Shown here piece by piece: positions 1-7,061 of a stretch of DNA of 64,000 nucleotides. The DNA is taken from positions 50,444-114,443 of the forward strand of contig JBBQGM010000003.1 of assembly GCA_038322995.1 (NCBI GenBank), read 5' to 3'. This DNA comes from QHXQ01 sp038322995 (GTDB taxonomy: Bacteria; Acidobacteriota; Blastocatellia; Pyrinomonadales; Pyrinomonadaceae). The notes under the pieces were generated by a model. It made no database searches. It saw only the letters and a program-made list of their open reading frames with translations, and was not told the origin of the DNA. Made by a program: the position numbers and the translations under genes. The stretch's first letter is position 1; every line of letters starts with the position of its first letter.

Positions 1-140
1 AAAAGTCCAGCAACTCGTGTTCCGTTCAAGGCAAATTGCGCGTTGACAGTGAAACAAAGGTTTTCTACGGCCTGCGCCACGCCGCTTTCCTTACAAACGC
101 ATGGTCAATCGTACTGATTTCATGCTGACGGCAAAGATGT

Positions 141-170
141 TTGACCTCGCAAGCGCGGCGCACGCATAAT
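141..170 (+). promoter_or_regulatory. Promoter of the HDAC-like gene, possibly leaderless
   Basis: TTGACC at 141-146 and CATAAT at 165-170 are separated by 18 bases. The expected start of transcription, about 7 bases past the -10 box, falls at 177-178, on the ATG of the next gene. No Shine-Dalgarno sequence precedes that ATG, which fits a leaderless or nearly leaderless mRNA. The rest of 1-177 shows nothing else. Confidence 0.5.
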
Positions 171-177
171 CGCCGCC

Positions 178-1122
178 ATGAAGACTGCGCTCGTGCATCA
201 TCCCGTTTATGCCCAACACGACACAGGCGCGGGCCATCCTGAGCGGCCCGAACGCTACGCGGCAGTGATGGACGCGCTACGCGGCGACGCGGAGCTATGG
301 CCGCAACTCATCGAACTGTCCGCGCCGGCCGCCGCGCGGGGCATCGTGCAAGCCGCGCACACGCCGCAACACTTCAAGCGCGTCGAGCGCGCCGTCAGCG
401 AAGGGCTGGGTTATCTCGATGCCGACACCATCGTCTCGTTGCATTCGCTCGATGCCGCGTTGCATGCGGCGGGCGGCGCGTGTCGCGCGGTGGACGCGAT
501 TATGTCGGGCGAGGCGCAGAACGCCTTTGTGCCGGCGCGGCCGCCCGGCCATCACGCGACCGAAGGCAACGCGATGGGCTTTTGTCTCTTCAACACCGTA
601 GCCGTCGCCGCGCGTTATGCGCAGTCGCGCTACGCGGAGATCGAGCGCGTGGCCGTTGTCGATTGGGACGTGCATCACGGCAACGGCACACAGGGCATCT
701 TCTACGACGACCCGTCGGTCTTCTTCTTCTCGACGCATCAATACCCGTGGTATCCGGGCACGGGCGCGCGGGGCGAAACGGGGCAAGGGCGCGGGCGCGG
801 CTACACTTTGAACGCGCCGATGCGCGCCCGCACACCCGCGCCAGAGCAACGCCGCGCCTTCGACGCCGCCATCTCTGAGATCGATGCGAAGTTCAAACCC
901 GATCTCATCATCATCTCCGCCGGCTTCGACGCGCACGCGAGCGATCCGCTCGGCCAACTCTCGCTCAGGGACGAAGACTTCAGTGCGCTGACCCGCACTG
1001 TTAAAGAATGGGCGGCCCGCGTCTGCGCGGGCCGCGTCCTTTCTTGTCTCGAAGGCGGCTACAATTTGCAGACACTTGGCGCTACCGTGCGGGCGCACGT
1101 GCAGGCTTTAAGTGCAGACTAA
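178..1122 (+). CDS. Histone deacetylase family (AcuC/HDAC-like) hydrolase
   Basis: A cytoplasmic Zn-dependent deacetylase fold of 314 residues, the usual length for bacterial class II HDAC-like and acetoin-utilisation AcuC-like proteins. Seen directly: the PPGHHA motif near residue 122, the Zn-ligand segment VDWDVHHGNGTQ near 161-172, and SAGFDAH near 247 with a further Asp ligand; LEGGYN lies near the C-terminus. These are the catalytic His pair and metal ligands of the arginase/deacetylase superfamily. The substrate cannot be read from sequence: acetyl-lysine proteins, acetylpolyamines and other acetylamides are all possible. The phosphatase gene follows with a possible short overlap. The ATG at 178 is chosen because the promoter sits directly on it. 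Confidence 0.9.
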   Translation: MKTALVHHPVYAQHDTGAGHPERPERYAAVMDALRGDAELWPQLIELSAPAAARGIVQAAHTPQHFKRVERAVSEGLGYLDADTIVSLHSLDAALHAAGGACRAVDAIMSGEAQNAFVPARPPGHHATEGNAMGFCLFNTVAVAARYAQSRYAEIERVAVVDWDVHHGNGTQGIFYDDPSVFFFSTHQYPWYPGTGARGETGQGRGRGYTLNAPMRARTPAPEQRRAFDAAISEIDAKFKPDLIIISAGFDAHASDPLGQLSLRDEDFSALTRTVKEWAARVCAGRVLSCLEGGYNLQTLGATVRAHVQALSAD

Positions 1123-1147
1123 GAGCGATGAGCAAATGGAGCAGGGC

Positions 1148-3397
1148 ATGAATGAGCGCAACGTGCGCGCATGGTTGCGGCGCGTGCTGCCGCGCATCGC
1201 GGTCGCAGCGGCCGTGCTGTTCGTCGTGCGGGCGCTCGTGCGCGATGTGGAGTTTTATCGCGCGTCCGCTGTCGGCAACGTGTTTGGGTTCGTCACCTTT
1301 CTGCTCGGCGCGCTCACCGTCTGTTACTACGGCTTCAAGGCGTTGCATTGGTTAAAGCGCAAATTGTTGTGGCGGGTGCGCCGGCGACTGATCATCACGT
1401 ACCTGTTCGTCGGGTTGACGCCCATCGTGTTGCTGGCCGGGCTCGGCTTCATCTTCGGCTACGGCATGGCGCTCAACATGATGGCGAACAGCGTTATGCT
1501 GGAGGTTGGCAGCACAGAGAACCAGGTGCGCGCCAACGCCGACGCGCTGGCCGCTGCGCTGGCCGCATTACCGCCTGCTACCGACGCACGCACGCTCCAA
1601 GCTTGGCTCGGCGAACGCGCCGCGTTGCTGCAAGCTTCATTGCCGGGCGCGCAAGTAGCTGTCTGGCGCGCACCCTTGGGCACGAGTAGGGAACTGGCGG
1701 CTGAAGTTGGCTTTGGCGCGCGCGCGGAATTCGTCAATGCCACGTTGAGTGCGGGCACAGAACCGCTCGGCGCAGAGCAGCCAGCATTCAACGCGCCGCT
1801 GCCCGTGTGGCTGCGCGGCCAAGAGGCGTGGAGCGGCTTTACGTTCGAGCCGCCAGCCGCCGCGTCTGCGCCTTATGCCGCAGCTTCATTACGCGCAGTC
1901 GTGCGGCGCGATGCGGCGGGGCAAACATTCGTCGTGTTGCTGAGTGTGCCGGTCAGTCGCGCACTCGTCGAACGCTGGCGCGCGGACACGAGCATAAAAC
2001 TGCGCCCGTCATTCTTTCCGCACGTGCTGACAAGCGGCGCAACTGGCAATGCGCGCAAACAGCGCGCCGACAGCAACGCCACAGCACCGGCCGCACAGAC
2101 ACTGCAAGATGATGCCGCCGCGAACGAAGCCGAGATGCGGCGGTCGGTGGATCAACTGGGCGAACCGCTGCACGGGGCGCACGCATGGGTCGTAATGCCC
2201 GTGACAAATTGGGCGAGCGGGGTGCGCGAGCCACACGTCGCGTTTAAGTTTCCTTCATCGATGACGGCGGCGCGGCAGCATGTGCTTGAGCGCGGCCACT
2301 TGGGCCAAGACCTGCCGCTCACGTTGGTACTGGCTATCTTCGGCGGCATCTTTCTCACGCTCGAATTACTCGCGCTCTTCGCTGCCGGCTGGATGACGCG
2401 CGCCGTCACCGGCACGGTGCATAAACTTTATCGCGCCACTGGGCACATCAAACGCGGCGACTTCTCGCATCGCGTCCACGTGCGCTCCCAAGATCAATTG
2501 GGCGAACTCGCGCTGGCCTACAACGACATGAGCGCGAACATCGAGGCGCTGTTGCAGGAGCGCGTCAAGCACGAACGCTTGGAGCGCGAGATCGAGATCG
2601 CCGCCGAGGTGCAGGCGCAACTCTTCCCGCGCGAAGTGCCGCAACTCAAGACGGTCGCGCTCGCGGGCGAGTGTCGCGCGGCCCGCGGCGTGGCGGGCGA
2701 CTATTACGACTACGTGGAGATCACGCCCGGTCTCGTCGCCGTCGCGCTCGGCGACGTGTCGGGCAAAGGCATCTCCGCCTCGCTCGTCATGTCGAATCTG
2801 CAAGCCTCTTTGCGGGCGCAGACGACGATCCTCGCCGAGCGTCTGCGGTTGGCCGGGCGCGCGGTCGCGGTTGGCGCGAACATCGAAGTCGAGCCGCCGT
2901 GCGGTGTGACCGGCGTGGACAATGCCTGCGCGGTCGCGGAGATGGTGGCCAATATCAACACGCAACTGTGCCGCAGCACCGACTCGAATCGCTTCGCCAC
3001 GTTTTTCCTCGCGCTTTACGAAGAACGCACGCGCACGTTGCGCTACACCAACGCCGGACACAACGCGCCCTTTCTCCTTCGGGCCGATGGCACACACGAA
3101 CTACTCGAAGCGGGCGGCACCGTGGCCGGCGCGTTCGACTTCGCCCGCTACGAAGAAGCTGCCGCCACGCTCGCGCCCGGCGACCTGCTCCTCATCTTCT
3201 CCGACGGTCTCAGCGAAGCGCAGAACCACACCGGCGAAGAGTACGGCGAAGCGCGTCTCTTACAATTCGCGCGGCAACACCGAGAGCTTTCGGCCGACGA
3301 ACTACGCCGCGCCATCTTCGACGAGATCGAACGCTGGTCGGGCGGGCTTGAGCGCGGTGATGATCAGACGGTCGTGATCGTGAAGGCGAATAACTAA
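1148..3397 (+). CDS. Membrane sensor serine phosphatase: HAMP plus SpoIIE/PP2C domain
   Basis: Predicted membrane-bound PP2C-type serine phosphatase of the RsbU/SpoIIE kind, which in known systems dephosphorylates anti-anti-sigma factors. Hydrophobic segments lie near residues 15-31, 44-62 and 80-113, followed by an extracytoplasmic region of about 260 residues and another helix near 390-415. A HAMP linker (about 416-470) leads to the phosphatase domain (about 485-749). The catalytic domain keeps AGDYYDYVE, GDVSGKGISASL, TNAGHNAPF, FSDGLSEA and GDDQTVV, so the metal-binding Asp residues are present. The ATG at 1148 is preferred because GGAG lies 6 bases upstream; a GTG at 1112 and an ATG at 1136 are in frame and would overlap or abut the previous gene. 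No sigma, anti-sigma or STAS gene is adjacent, so its target is unknown. Confidence 0.88.
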   Translation: MNERNVRAWLRRVLPRIAVAAAVLFVVRALVRDVEFYRASAVGNVFGFVTFLLGALTVCYYGFKALHWLKRKLLWRVRRRLIITYLFVGLTPIVLLAGLGFIFGYGMALNMMANSVMLEVGSTENQVRANADALAAALAALPPATDARTLQAWLGERAALLQASLPGAQVAVWRAPLGTSRELAAEVGFGARAEFVNATLSAGTEPLGAEQPAFNAPLPVWLRGQEAWSGFTFEPPAAASAPYAAASLRAVVRRDAAGQTFVVLLSVPVSRALVERWRADTSIKLRPSFFPHVLTSGATGNARKQRADSNATAPAAQTLQDDAAANEAEMRRSVDQLGEPLHGAHAWVVMPVTNWASGVREPHVAFKFPSSMTAARQHVLERGHLGQDLPLTLVLAIFGGIFLTLELLALFAAGWMTRAVTGTVHKLYRATGHIKRGDFSHRVHVRSQDQLGELALAYNDMSANIEALLQERVKHERLEREIEIAAEVQAQLFPREVPQLKTVALAGECRAARGVAGDYYDYVEITPGLVAVALGDVSGKGISASLVMSNLQASLRAQTTILAERLRLAGRAVAVGANIEVEPPCGVTGVDNACAVAEMVANINTQLCRSTDSNRFATFFLALYEERTRTLRYTNAGHNAPFLLRADGTHELLEAGGTVAGAFDFARYEEAAATLAPGDLLLIFSDGLSEAQNHTGEEYGEARLLQFARQHRELSADELRRAIFDEIERWSGGLERGDDQTVVIVKANN

Positions 3398-3432
3398 ATC
3401 GACACACACCGCAATGGCGCACAAGCAAAGAC

Positions 3433-3509
3433 TTATCCACGAAAGCACACGAACCAACACGCACAAGACTCAAGCCATTTCGTGTCGGTTGGTGTGCTTT
3501 CGTGGATAA
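3433..3509. repeat. Convergent intergenic inverted repeat, 23-bp arms
   Basis: Arm 3433-3455 and arm 3487-3509 are reverse complements with one mismatch (core TTATCCACGAAAGCACAC), separated by 31 bases. Within the left arm and loop the unit ACGAAAGCAC / ACGAACCAAC / ACG recurs with a period of about 10. It lies between the stop at 3397 and the stop of the opposing gene at 3586, so it could terminate transcription in both directions. Its composition suggests a dispersed repeat rather than a simple terminator. Confidence 0.7.
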
Positions 3510-3585
3510 ATGTTTTTCGCCCTTTGTGCCAATCTTGTCGGCTTCGATTTAGCGGCCGGGCTTTGTGCGCACAAGACCTAGCTAA

Positions 3586-4524
3586 TCAAAGCGCGGTGAT
3601 GATCGCGGCCCGCGCGCCCATCAATTCGGAAAAATCTTTGGTGTAGATCGTCTCGACCTTGCGGACGCGGCGGACAGTCTCGACGACTTCTTCAGTCGTG
3701 ACGAGACCGGCCTCGGCGTGCGCGATGGCCCACGTGCGGATGTGCATGGCGGTGCCGAGCAGTTCTTCGACGAGATGTAGGTATTGCTGTTTGGTCTCGA
3801 CGTGCGCGTCTAGTTTGCCGGCGCGTGTGCGCGCGTGCTCGGGCCAGAAGTCCGCGCCGCCGCGCACCCATTCTTCGCGCCAGTGGGCGAGCGTGGGGCG
3901 ACCTACAGCGCCATTCCGGCCCGGCGGCGGCAAGCGCAAGAAGAGCAGTTCGCCGCGCTCTTCGGCGATGAACTGGCGCGGGTCTTTGTTGGCCGCCACG
4001 TTGCGTTGATTGTTATTAACCGGCGCAGGCAACATCTCCCACAGGCGACGAAAGACGCGCGAGAGAGGTTGGCGCAATTCGCGCGTCTCCGCGTCGAACG
4101 AGAGCGCGTAGTCGCCGACGAGCATGCCGAGCGTGAGCGCGAGCGCCTGCTTGGTGTCGCCCGTGAGTTGTTCAACGTTGGCGCGCAGGTTGTCGAACCA
4201 CCACGCATTGGTCTCGCCAAACCAATTACTCAAAGCCGGATTGCGCAGTTGATAGCCGGGCACATAAACGTCTTCCAGCAACTGCGCCACGTCCGCTTCA
4301 GTCAAACGCTCGGCATTATTTTCCACACGCGCGATGCCCTTGATCCAGGCCCACTGGGATGGATCGTTGACGGCGACGCGCGCTTCCCAACGTTTGAGCG
4401 CGGCATCGAGGTCAGGTTCGCCCGCGAGCGGGTTGACGACGGAGCGGAAGCGCAGGCGGCGCAACACGCTCAACTCGAAGGCGAGCCAGCCGGCGGGCAT
4501 GTGGGTGGAAGTGTGCGACATCAT
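3586..4524 (-). CDS. Protein of unknown function, coupled to the HD-GYP gene
   Basis: A 312-residue soluble protein with no signal peptide or membrane helix that I do not recognise. It is rich in Trp and Arg/Glu and looks mostly helical, with conserved-looking segments near PAGWLAFELSVLRRL at the N-terminus, ETNAWWFDNLRANVEQL in the middle and a Glu/Val/Arg-rich C-terminal helix. Its ATG overlaps the TGA of the upstream HD-GYP gene by four bases (ATGA at 4521-4524), so the two are almost certainly translated from one mRNA. That suggests a role linked to cyclic dinucleotide signalling or to whatever the HD-GYP protein senses, but this is inference from context only. Good codon structure and tight coupling argue that it is a real gene. 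Confidence 0.75.
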   Translation of the reverse strand: MMSHTSTHMPAGWLAFELSVLRRLRFRSVVNPLAGEPDLDAALKRWEARVAVNDPSQWAWIKGIARVENNAERLTEADVAQLLEDVYVPGYQLRNPALSNWFGETNAWWFDNLRANVEQLTGDTKQALALTLGMLVGDYALSFDAETRELRQPLSRVFRRLWEMLPAPVNNNQRNVAANKDPRQFIAEERGELLFLRLPPPGRNGAVGRPTLAHWREEWVRGGADFWPEHARTRAGKLDAHVETKQQYLHLVEELLGTAMHIRTWAIAHAEAGLVTTEEVVETVRRVRKVETIYTKDFSELMGARAAIITAL

Positions 4525-5276
4525 CGGTTGTCTGGTTCGGCGAACTGAGTTGGCCTGACGTGCGGGTTTGCGGCCGGGTCGGGGACGTGGCCCAGCAGAG
4601 CCGCGCCGTCGCCGTCAACGTTTGCGGGCGACAACTGTTGGTCGCTTTCCGGCGCGCGTTCGAGCAGCGCATACGAGCGCAACTCAGGCAGGTCGCGCAA
4701 CGTGAGAAAGGCGCGGACGACGTGCGGATCGAATTCGAGACCGGCCCCTTCGGTTAGATGTTTGCGCGCATCGGCTTCGGTGAACGGGGCGCGGAACGGG
4801 CGCGTATCGGTGAGTGCGGCATAGGCGTCGGCGACGCGCAAGAGGCGCGCGGCCAGCGGAATCTGTTCGCGCCGGAGCGCATCCGGATAGCCCGTGCCGT
4901 TCCACCATTCGTGATGCCAGCGCACGAGCAATTGCGCGCCGCGATCCGCGCCCGCCCGCGCCGTCTCTTGTTCGCCGATCACCGGATGGCGCGCGAGATC
5001 GAGCTGCTCCTCTTCGCTCAAAGGCCCCTGCCGTTTGATGTAATCGCGCCGCATCGCCGCCTCGCCGAGATCGTGGCCCAGGGCCGCGATCCGCAGCGAC
5101 GCGCGATCCGCGCGCCCCAAGCCGAACAGCTTGGCCAATTCGTCGGCGAGTTGCGCCACCCGCTCGGCATGCGGATGACGATAACCTTCAAATTCATCCG
5201 TCGCGGCTGCCAGTCGGGCGAACACCTCGCGCGCCGCGCGCTCGCCTGCGGTCAATTGTAGTTGCGTAGCAGTCAT
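4521..5276 (-). CDS. HD-GYP domain phosphohydrolase
   Basis: A 251-residue single-domain HD-GYP protein; proteins of this family hydrolyse cyclic di-GMP or related cyclic dinucleotides using a bi- or trinuclear metal centre. Seen: a first His in the helix around HPHAERV, GHDLGE (the HD pair; many members have HDIGK, so the Lys is Glu here), HHEWWNGTGYP (HHE and GYP signatures), VADAYAALT, and the C-terminal GLEFDP. The start at 5276 begins MTATQLQL; an upstream in-frame start would add 25 unlikely residues running into the intergenic repeat. The gene overlaps the unknown downstream gene by four bases. No receiver or sensor domain is attached, so regulation must come from elsewhere. Confidence 0.88.
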   Translation of the reverse strand: MTATQLQLTAGERAAREVFARLAAATDEFEGYRHPHAERVAQLADELAKLFGLGRADRASLRIAALGHDLGEAAMRRDYIKRQGPLSEEEQLDLARHPVIGEQETARAGADRGAQLLVRWHHEWWNGTGYPDALRREQIPLAARLLRVADAYAALTDTRPFRAPFTEADARKHLTEGAGLEFDPHVVRAFLTLRDLPELRSYALLERAPESDQQLSPANVDGDGAALLGHVPDPAANPHVRPTQFAEPDNR

Positions 5277-5282
5277 AAGCGA

Positions 5283-5317
5283 ACAGAGACAAGTGAGCAA
5301 ATGACAAATGATAAATG
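5283..5317. repeat. Heptad tandem repeat in the HD-GYP upstream region
   Basis: Successive 7-base units ACAGAGA, CAAGTGA, GCAAATG, ACAAATG, ATAAATG occur just upstream of the HD-GYP start. Together with the block at 5340-5373 they occupy most of the 92-base gap between two reverse-strand genes. Confidence 0.55.
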
Positions 5318-5339
5318 TTGCACGGGAGCATTGTAGCGC

Positions 5340-5373
5340 GTCACCCGGCACCCGTCACCCGTCACTCGTCACT
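5340..5373. repeat. Heptad tandem repeat overlapping a stop codon
   Basis: Five 7-base units: GTCACCC, GGCACCC, GTCACCC, GTCACTC, GTCACT. The TGA stop of the reverse-strand DnaJ-TPR gene (5369-5371) is formed inside the last unit, so the repeat starts exactly at the end of the reading frame. Confidence 0.75.
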
Positions 5374-6904
5374 GTCTTTTTATCTGGTCGAGCAGTTGGC
5401 GCGCGCCTATGTGGTGCGGATCATGACCGAGAGCGCGGATCAGTTGGCCTTCGGCGCGGCGCGTGTGACCGAGCAGGTGATATAGCTCCGCCAGCATGAC
5501 GTGATGCGTTGCGTTGACGGGATCGAGCGTGATGGCCGCTTGCAACTCGACTTCGGCCTGTCGGCGGGTGCGCGCGTCGTGCGCGAGCGCGCGACCATAG
5601 TAAGCATGATAACGCGCCTGCTGCGGCGCGAGGCGCACAGCCTCGACCAGATAGGCGACCGCCATGCGCGGGTTGTCGTGCTTAAGCGCTGTCAAGCCGT
5701 GTTGAAAATTTTCTTCCGCGCTGGCTTGCTTGACGGCTTGTGATGCACCGGGCGCGGGCGTTTGAACTAAGGCGGGCGCGGCGGCCGTCGAGGCTTTGAC
5801 CGACTCGGTGGGAAGCTTGAGATCATAAGCGGCGCGAGCTTTGTCGTCGCTGAGTGTTTCGTAGGCCTGCGCAATTTGCGCGAAGGCCGTTTCGACGTGT
5901 TTGCGTTGGGCGTCGTCCACGGCGCGGCGGAAACGATCCGGGTGGAAGCGTTTGGCGAGCGCGTAGTAAGCGCGTTTGATCTCGCCGGCCGCGGCCGTGC
6001 GCGCGACGCCAAGCGTCTGGTAGTTATCCGCGCCGCGCACGCGCGCCAGCAGGGCCGCGATCTCAGCCTGTGGGTCAGGCTCAACTTCCAGCGTCGGCTC
6101 AATCGTCGGCGCAGCCTTGAGCGCGTCCGGCGCGGCAACCTGCGCGCCGGGCGGTTCTGCCGTTGCCACCGTGCGCGCCGCAGTTACTAGCGTGCGTTCG
6201 GCAAACATGGGCGGCCAAACTGCGCGTGTGAGCAAGCCGGCGAGCGCGAGCGCATAGATGGTGTGGCGCGTCTGCGTCTCAGGCAAACCGCTGATGGCGA
6301 CGAGGTCGGCGAGTTTGAGGGGCATGTCCACGCGCGAGAGGATGAATGCTTCCGTCGGCAGTAATGTTAGTTGCGCCGACGGTGCAATCATCGGTGCGAG
6401 CAGGTCTGCGTCCGCGAGGCGCGCGGCGGCAAACTCGGCCGGCAGTCGCCGCGCGCTCTCCAATAGTAACTCGGTCAGTAGTTCATTTGATGCGACCACA
6501 CCCGCGCCTGCCTCGGCCAATCGGGCACGCGGATCATAGTCCCAAGCGCCCTCAGTCCACAGGAGCAACGGCCGCAGCACGTCGGCGGTTTGCCGCACGC
6601 GCAGCCCCGGCAACGCACCCTCGGTGAGGACGCGGGCAGCCACAAGCGCCGCGCAGACATCCGCCTCCGCCGTCGTGCCCGCGAACGTGGTCAATTGCTC
6701 AGCCGTTAAGAAGCCCCAACGCCGCAGACACTCGGTCAGCCGATGCGCCCGCAAGTTTGAGCGCGCGTAGATGAGCGCCCCGTCTTGCGCGTAGATCACC
6801 GCGCGCACGCGCTCGCGCGTCAGACGCAACGCGCCCGACAATCCCGTCGCACTGATCTCCCGGATTACCTCCGCGAGCGGCTGCGCACTCAGTTGACCAT
6901 TCAT
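5369..6904 (-). CDS. DUF4388 / J-domain / TPR fusion protein
   Basis: A three-part cytoplasmic protein of 511 residues. The N-terminus (about 1-100, MNGQLSAQPLAEVIREI...) resembles the DUF4388/PatA-like N-terminal domain common in signalling proteins of deep-branching bacteria. A complete J domain follows near residues 290-355, with the HPD motif that stimulates Hsp70 ATPase visible in KRFHPDRF. The C-terminal 110 residues form TPR-like repeats (EENFQHGLTALKHDN, ARYHAYYGRALAHD, ATHHVMLAELYHLLG). Pro/Ala-rich linkers join the parts. It probably recruits DnaK to client proteins through the TPRs; the regulatory input of the N-terminal domain is unknown. The ATG at 6904 is used rather than the preceding TTG. 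It is transcribed divergently from the histidine kinase gene. Confidence 0.85.
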   Translation of the reverse strand: MNGQLSAQPLAEVIREISATGLSGALRLTRERVRAVIYAQDGALIYARSNLRAHRLTECLRRWGFLTAEQLTTFAGTTAEADVCAALVAARVLTEGALPGLRVRQTADVLRPLLLWTEGAWDYDPRARLAEAGAGVVASNELLTELLLESARRLPAEFAAARLADADLLAPMIAPSAQLTLLPTEAFILSRVDMPLKLADLVAISGLPETQTRHTIYALALAGLLTRAVWPPMFAERTLVTAARTVATAEPPGAQVAAPDALKAAPTIEPTLEVEPDPQAEIAALLARVRGADNYQTLGVARTAAAGEIKRAYYALAKRFHPDRFRRAVDDAQRKHVETAFAQIAQAYETLSDDKARAAYDLKLPTESVKASTAAAPALVQTPAPGASQAVKQASAEENFQHGLTALKHDNPRMAVAYLVEAVRLAPQQARYHAYYGRALAHDARTRRQAEVELQAAITLDPVNATHHVMLAELYHLLGHTRRAEGQLIRALGHDPHHIGARQLLDQIKRQ

Positions 6905-6920
6905 CAAGGTGGATGACGGA

Positions 6921-6976
6921 AGCGCGATTAGCGATTGGCTTTAAGCAAAGAGCAAAAGCTAATCGCTAATCGCGCT
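6921..6976. repeat. Inverted heptad repeat between divergent genes
   Basis: Arms 6921-6942 and 6955-6976 are reverse complements over 22 bases with one mismatch and a 12-base loop. Each arm is built from 7-base units (GCGATTA, GCGATTG; CTAATCG, CTAATCG). It lies upstream of both divergent genes and just before the promoter at 6996, so it cannot be a simple 3' terminator here. Confidence 0.75.
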
Positions 6977-6995
6977 CTGCCATTTTCGTTCTTCG

Positions 6996-7025
6996 TTGAC
7001 ACTCGCGCAAGTGGCGCACTATATT
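6996..7025 (+). promoter_or_regulatory. Sigma-70-type promoter of the histidine kinase gene
   Basis: A perfect -35 TTGACA (6996-7001) and -10 TATATT (7020-7025) are 18 bases apart. Transcription would begin near 7032, leaving a 30-base leader before the TTG at 7062, or about 96 bases before the alternative TTG at 7128. Confidence 0.6.
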
Positions 7026-7061
7026 GCATAACAACGAATTCTCCTGTAGGTACGAATAGCT

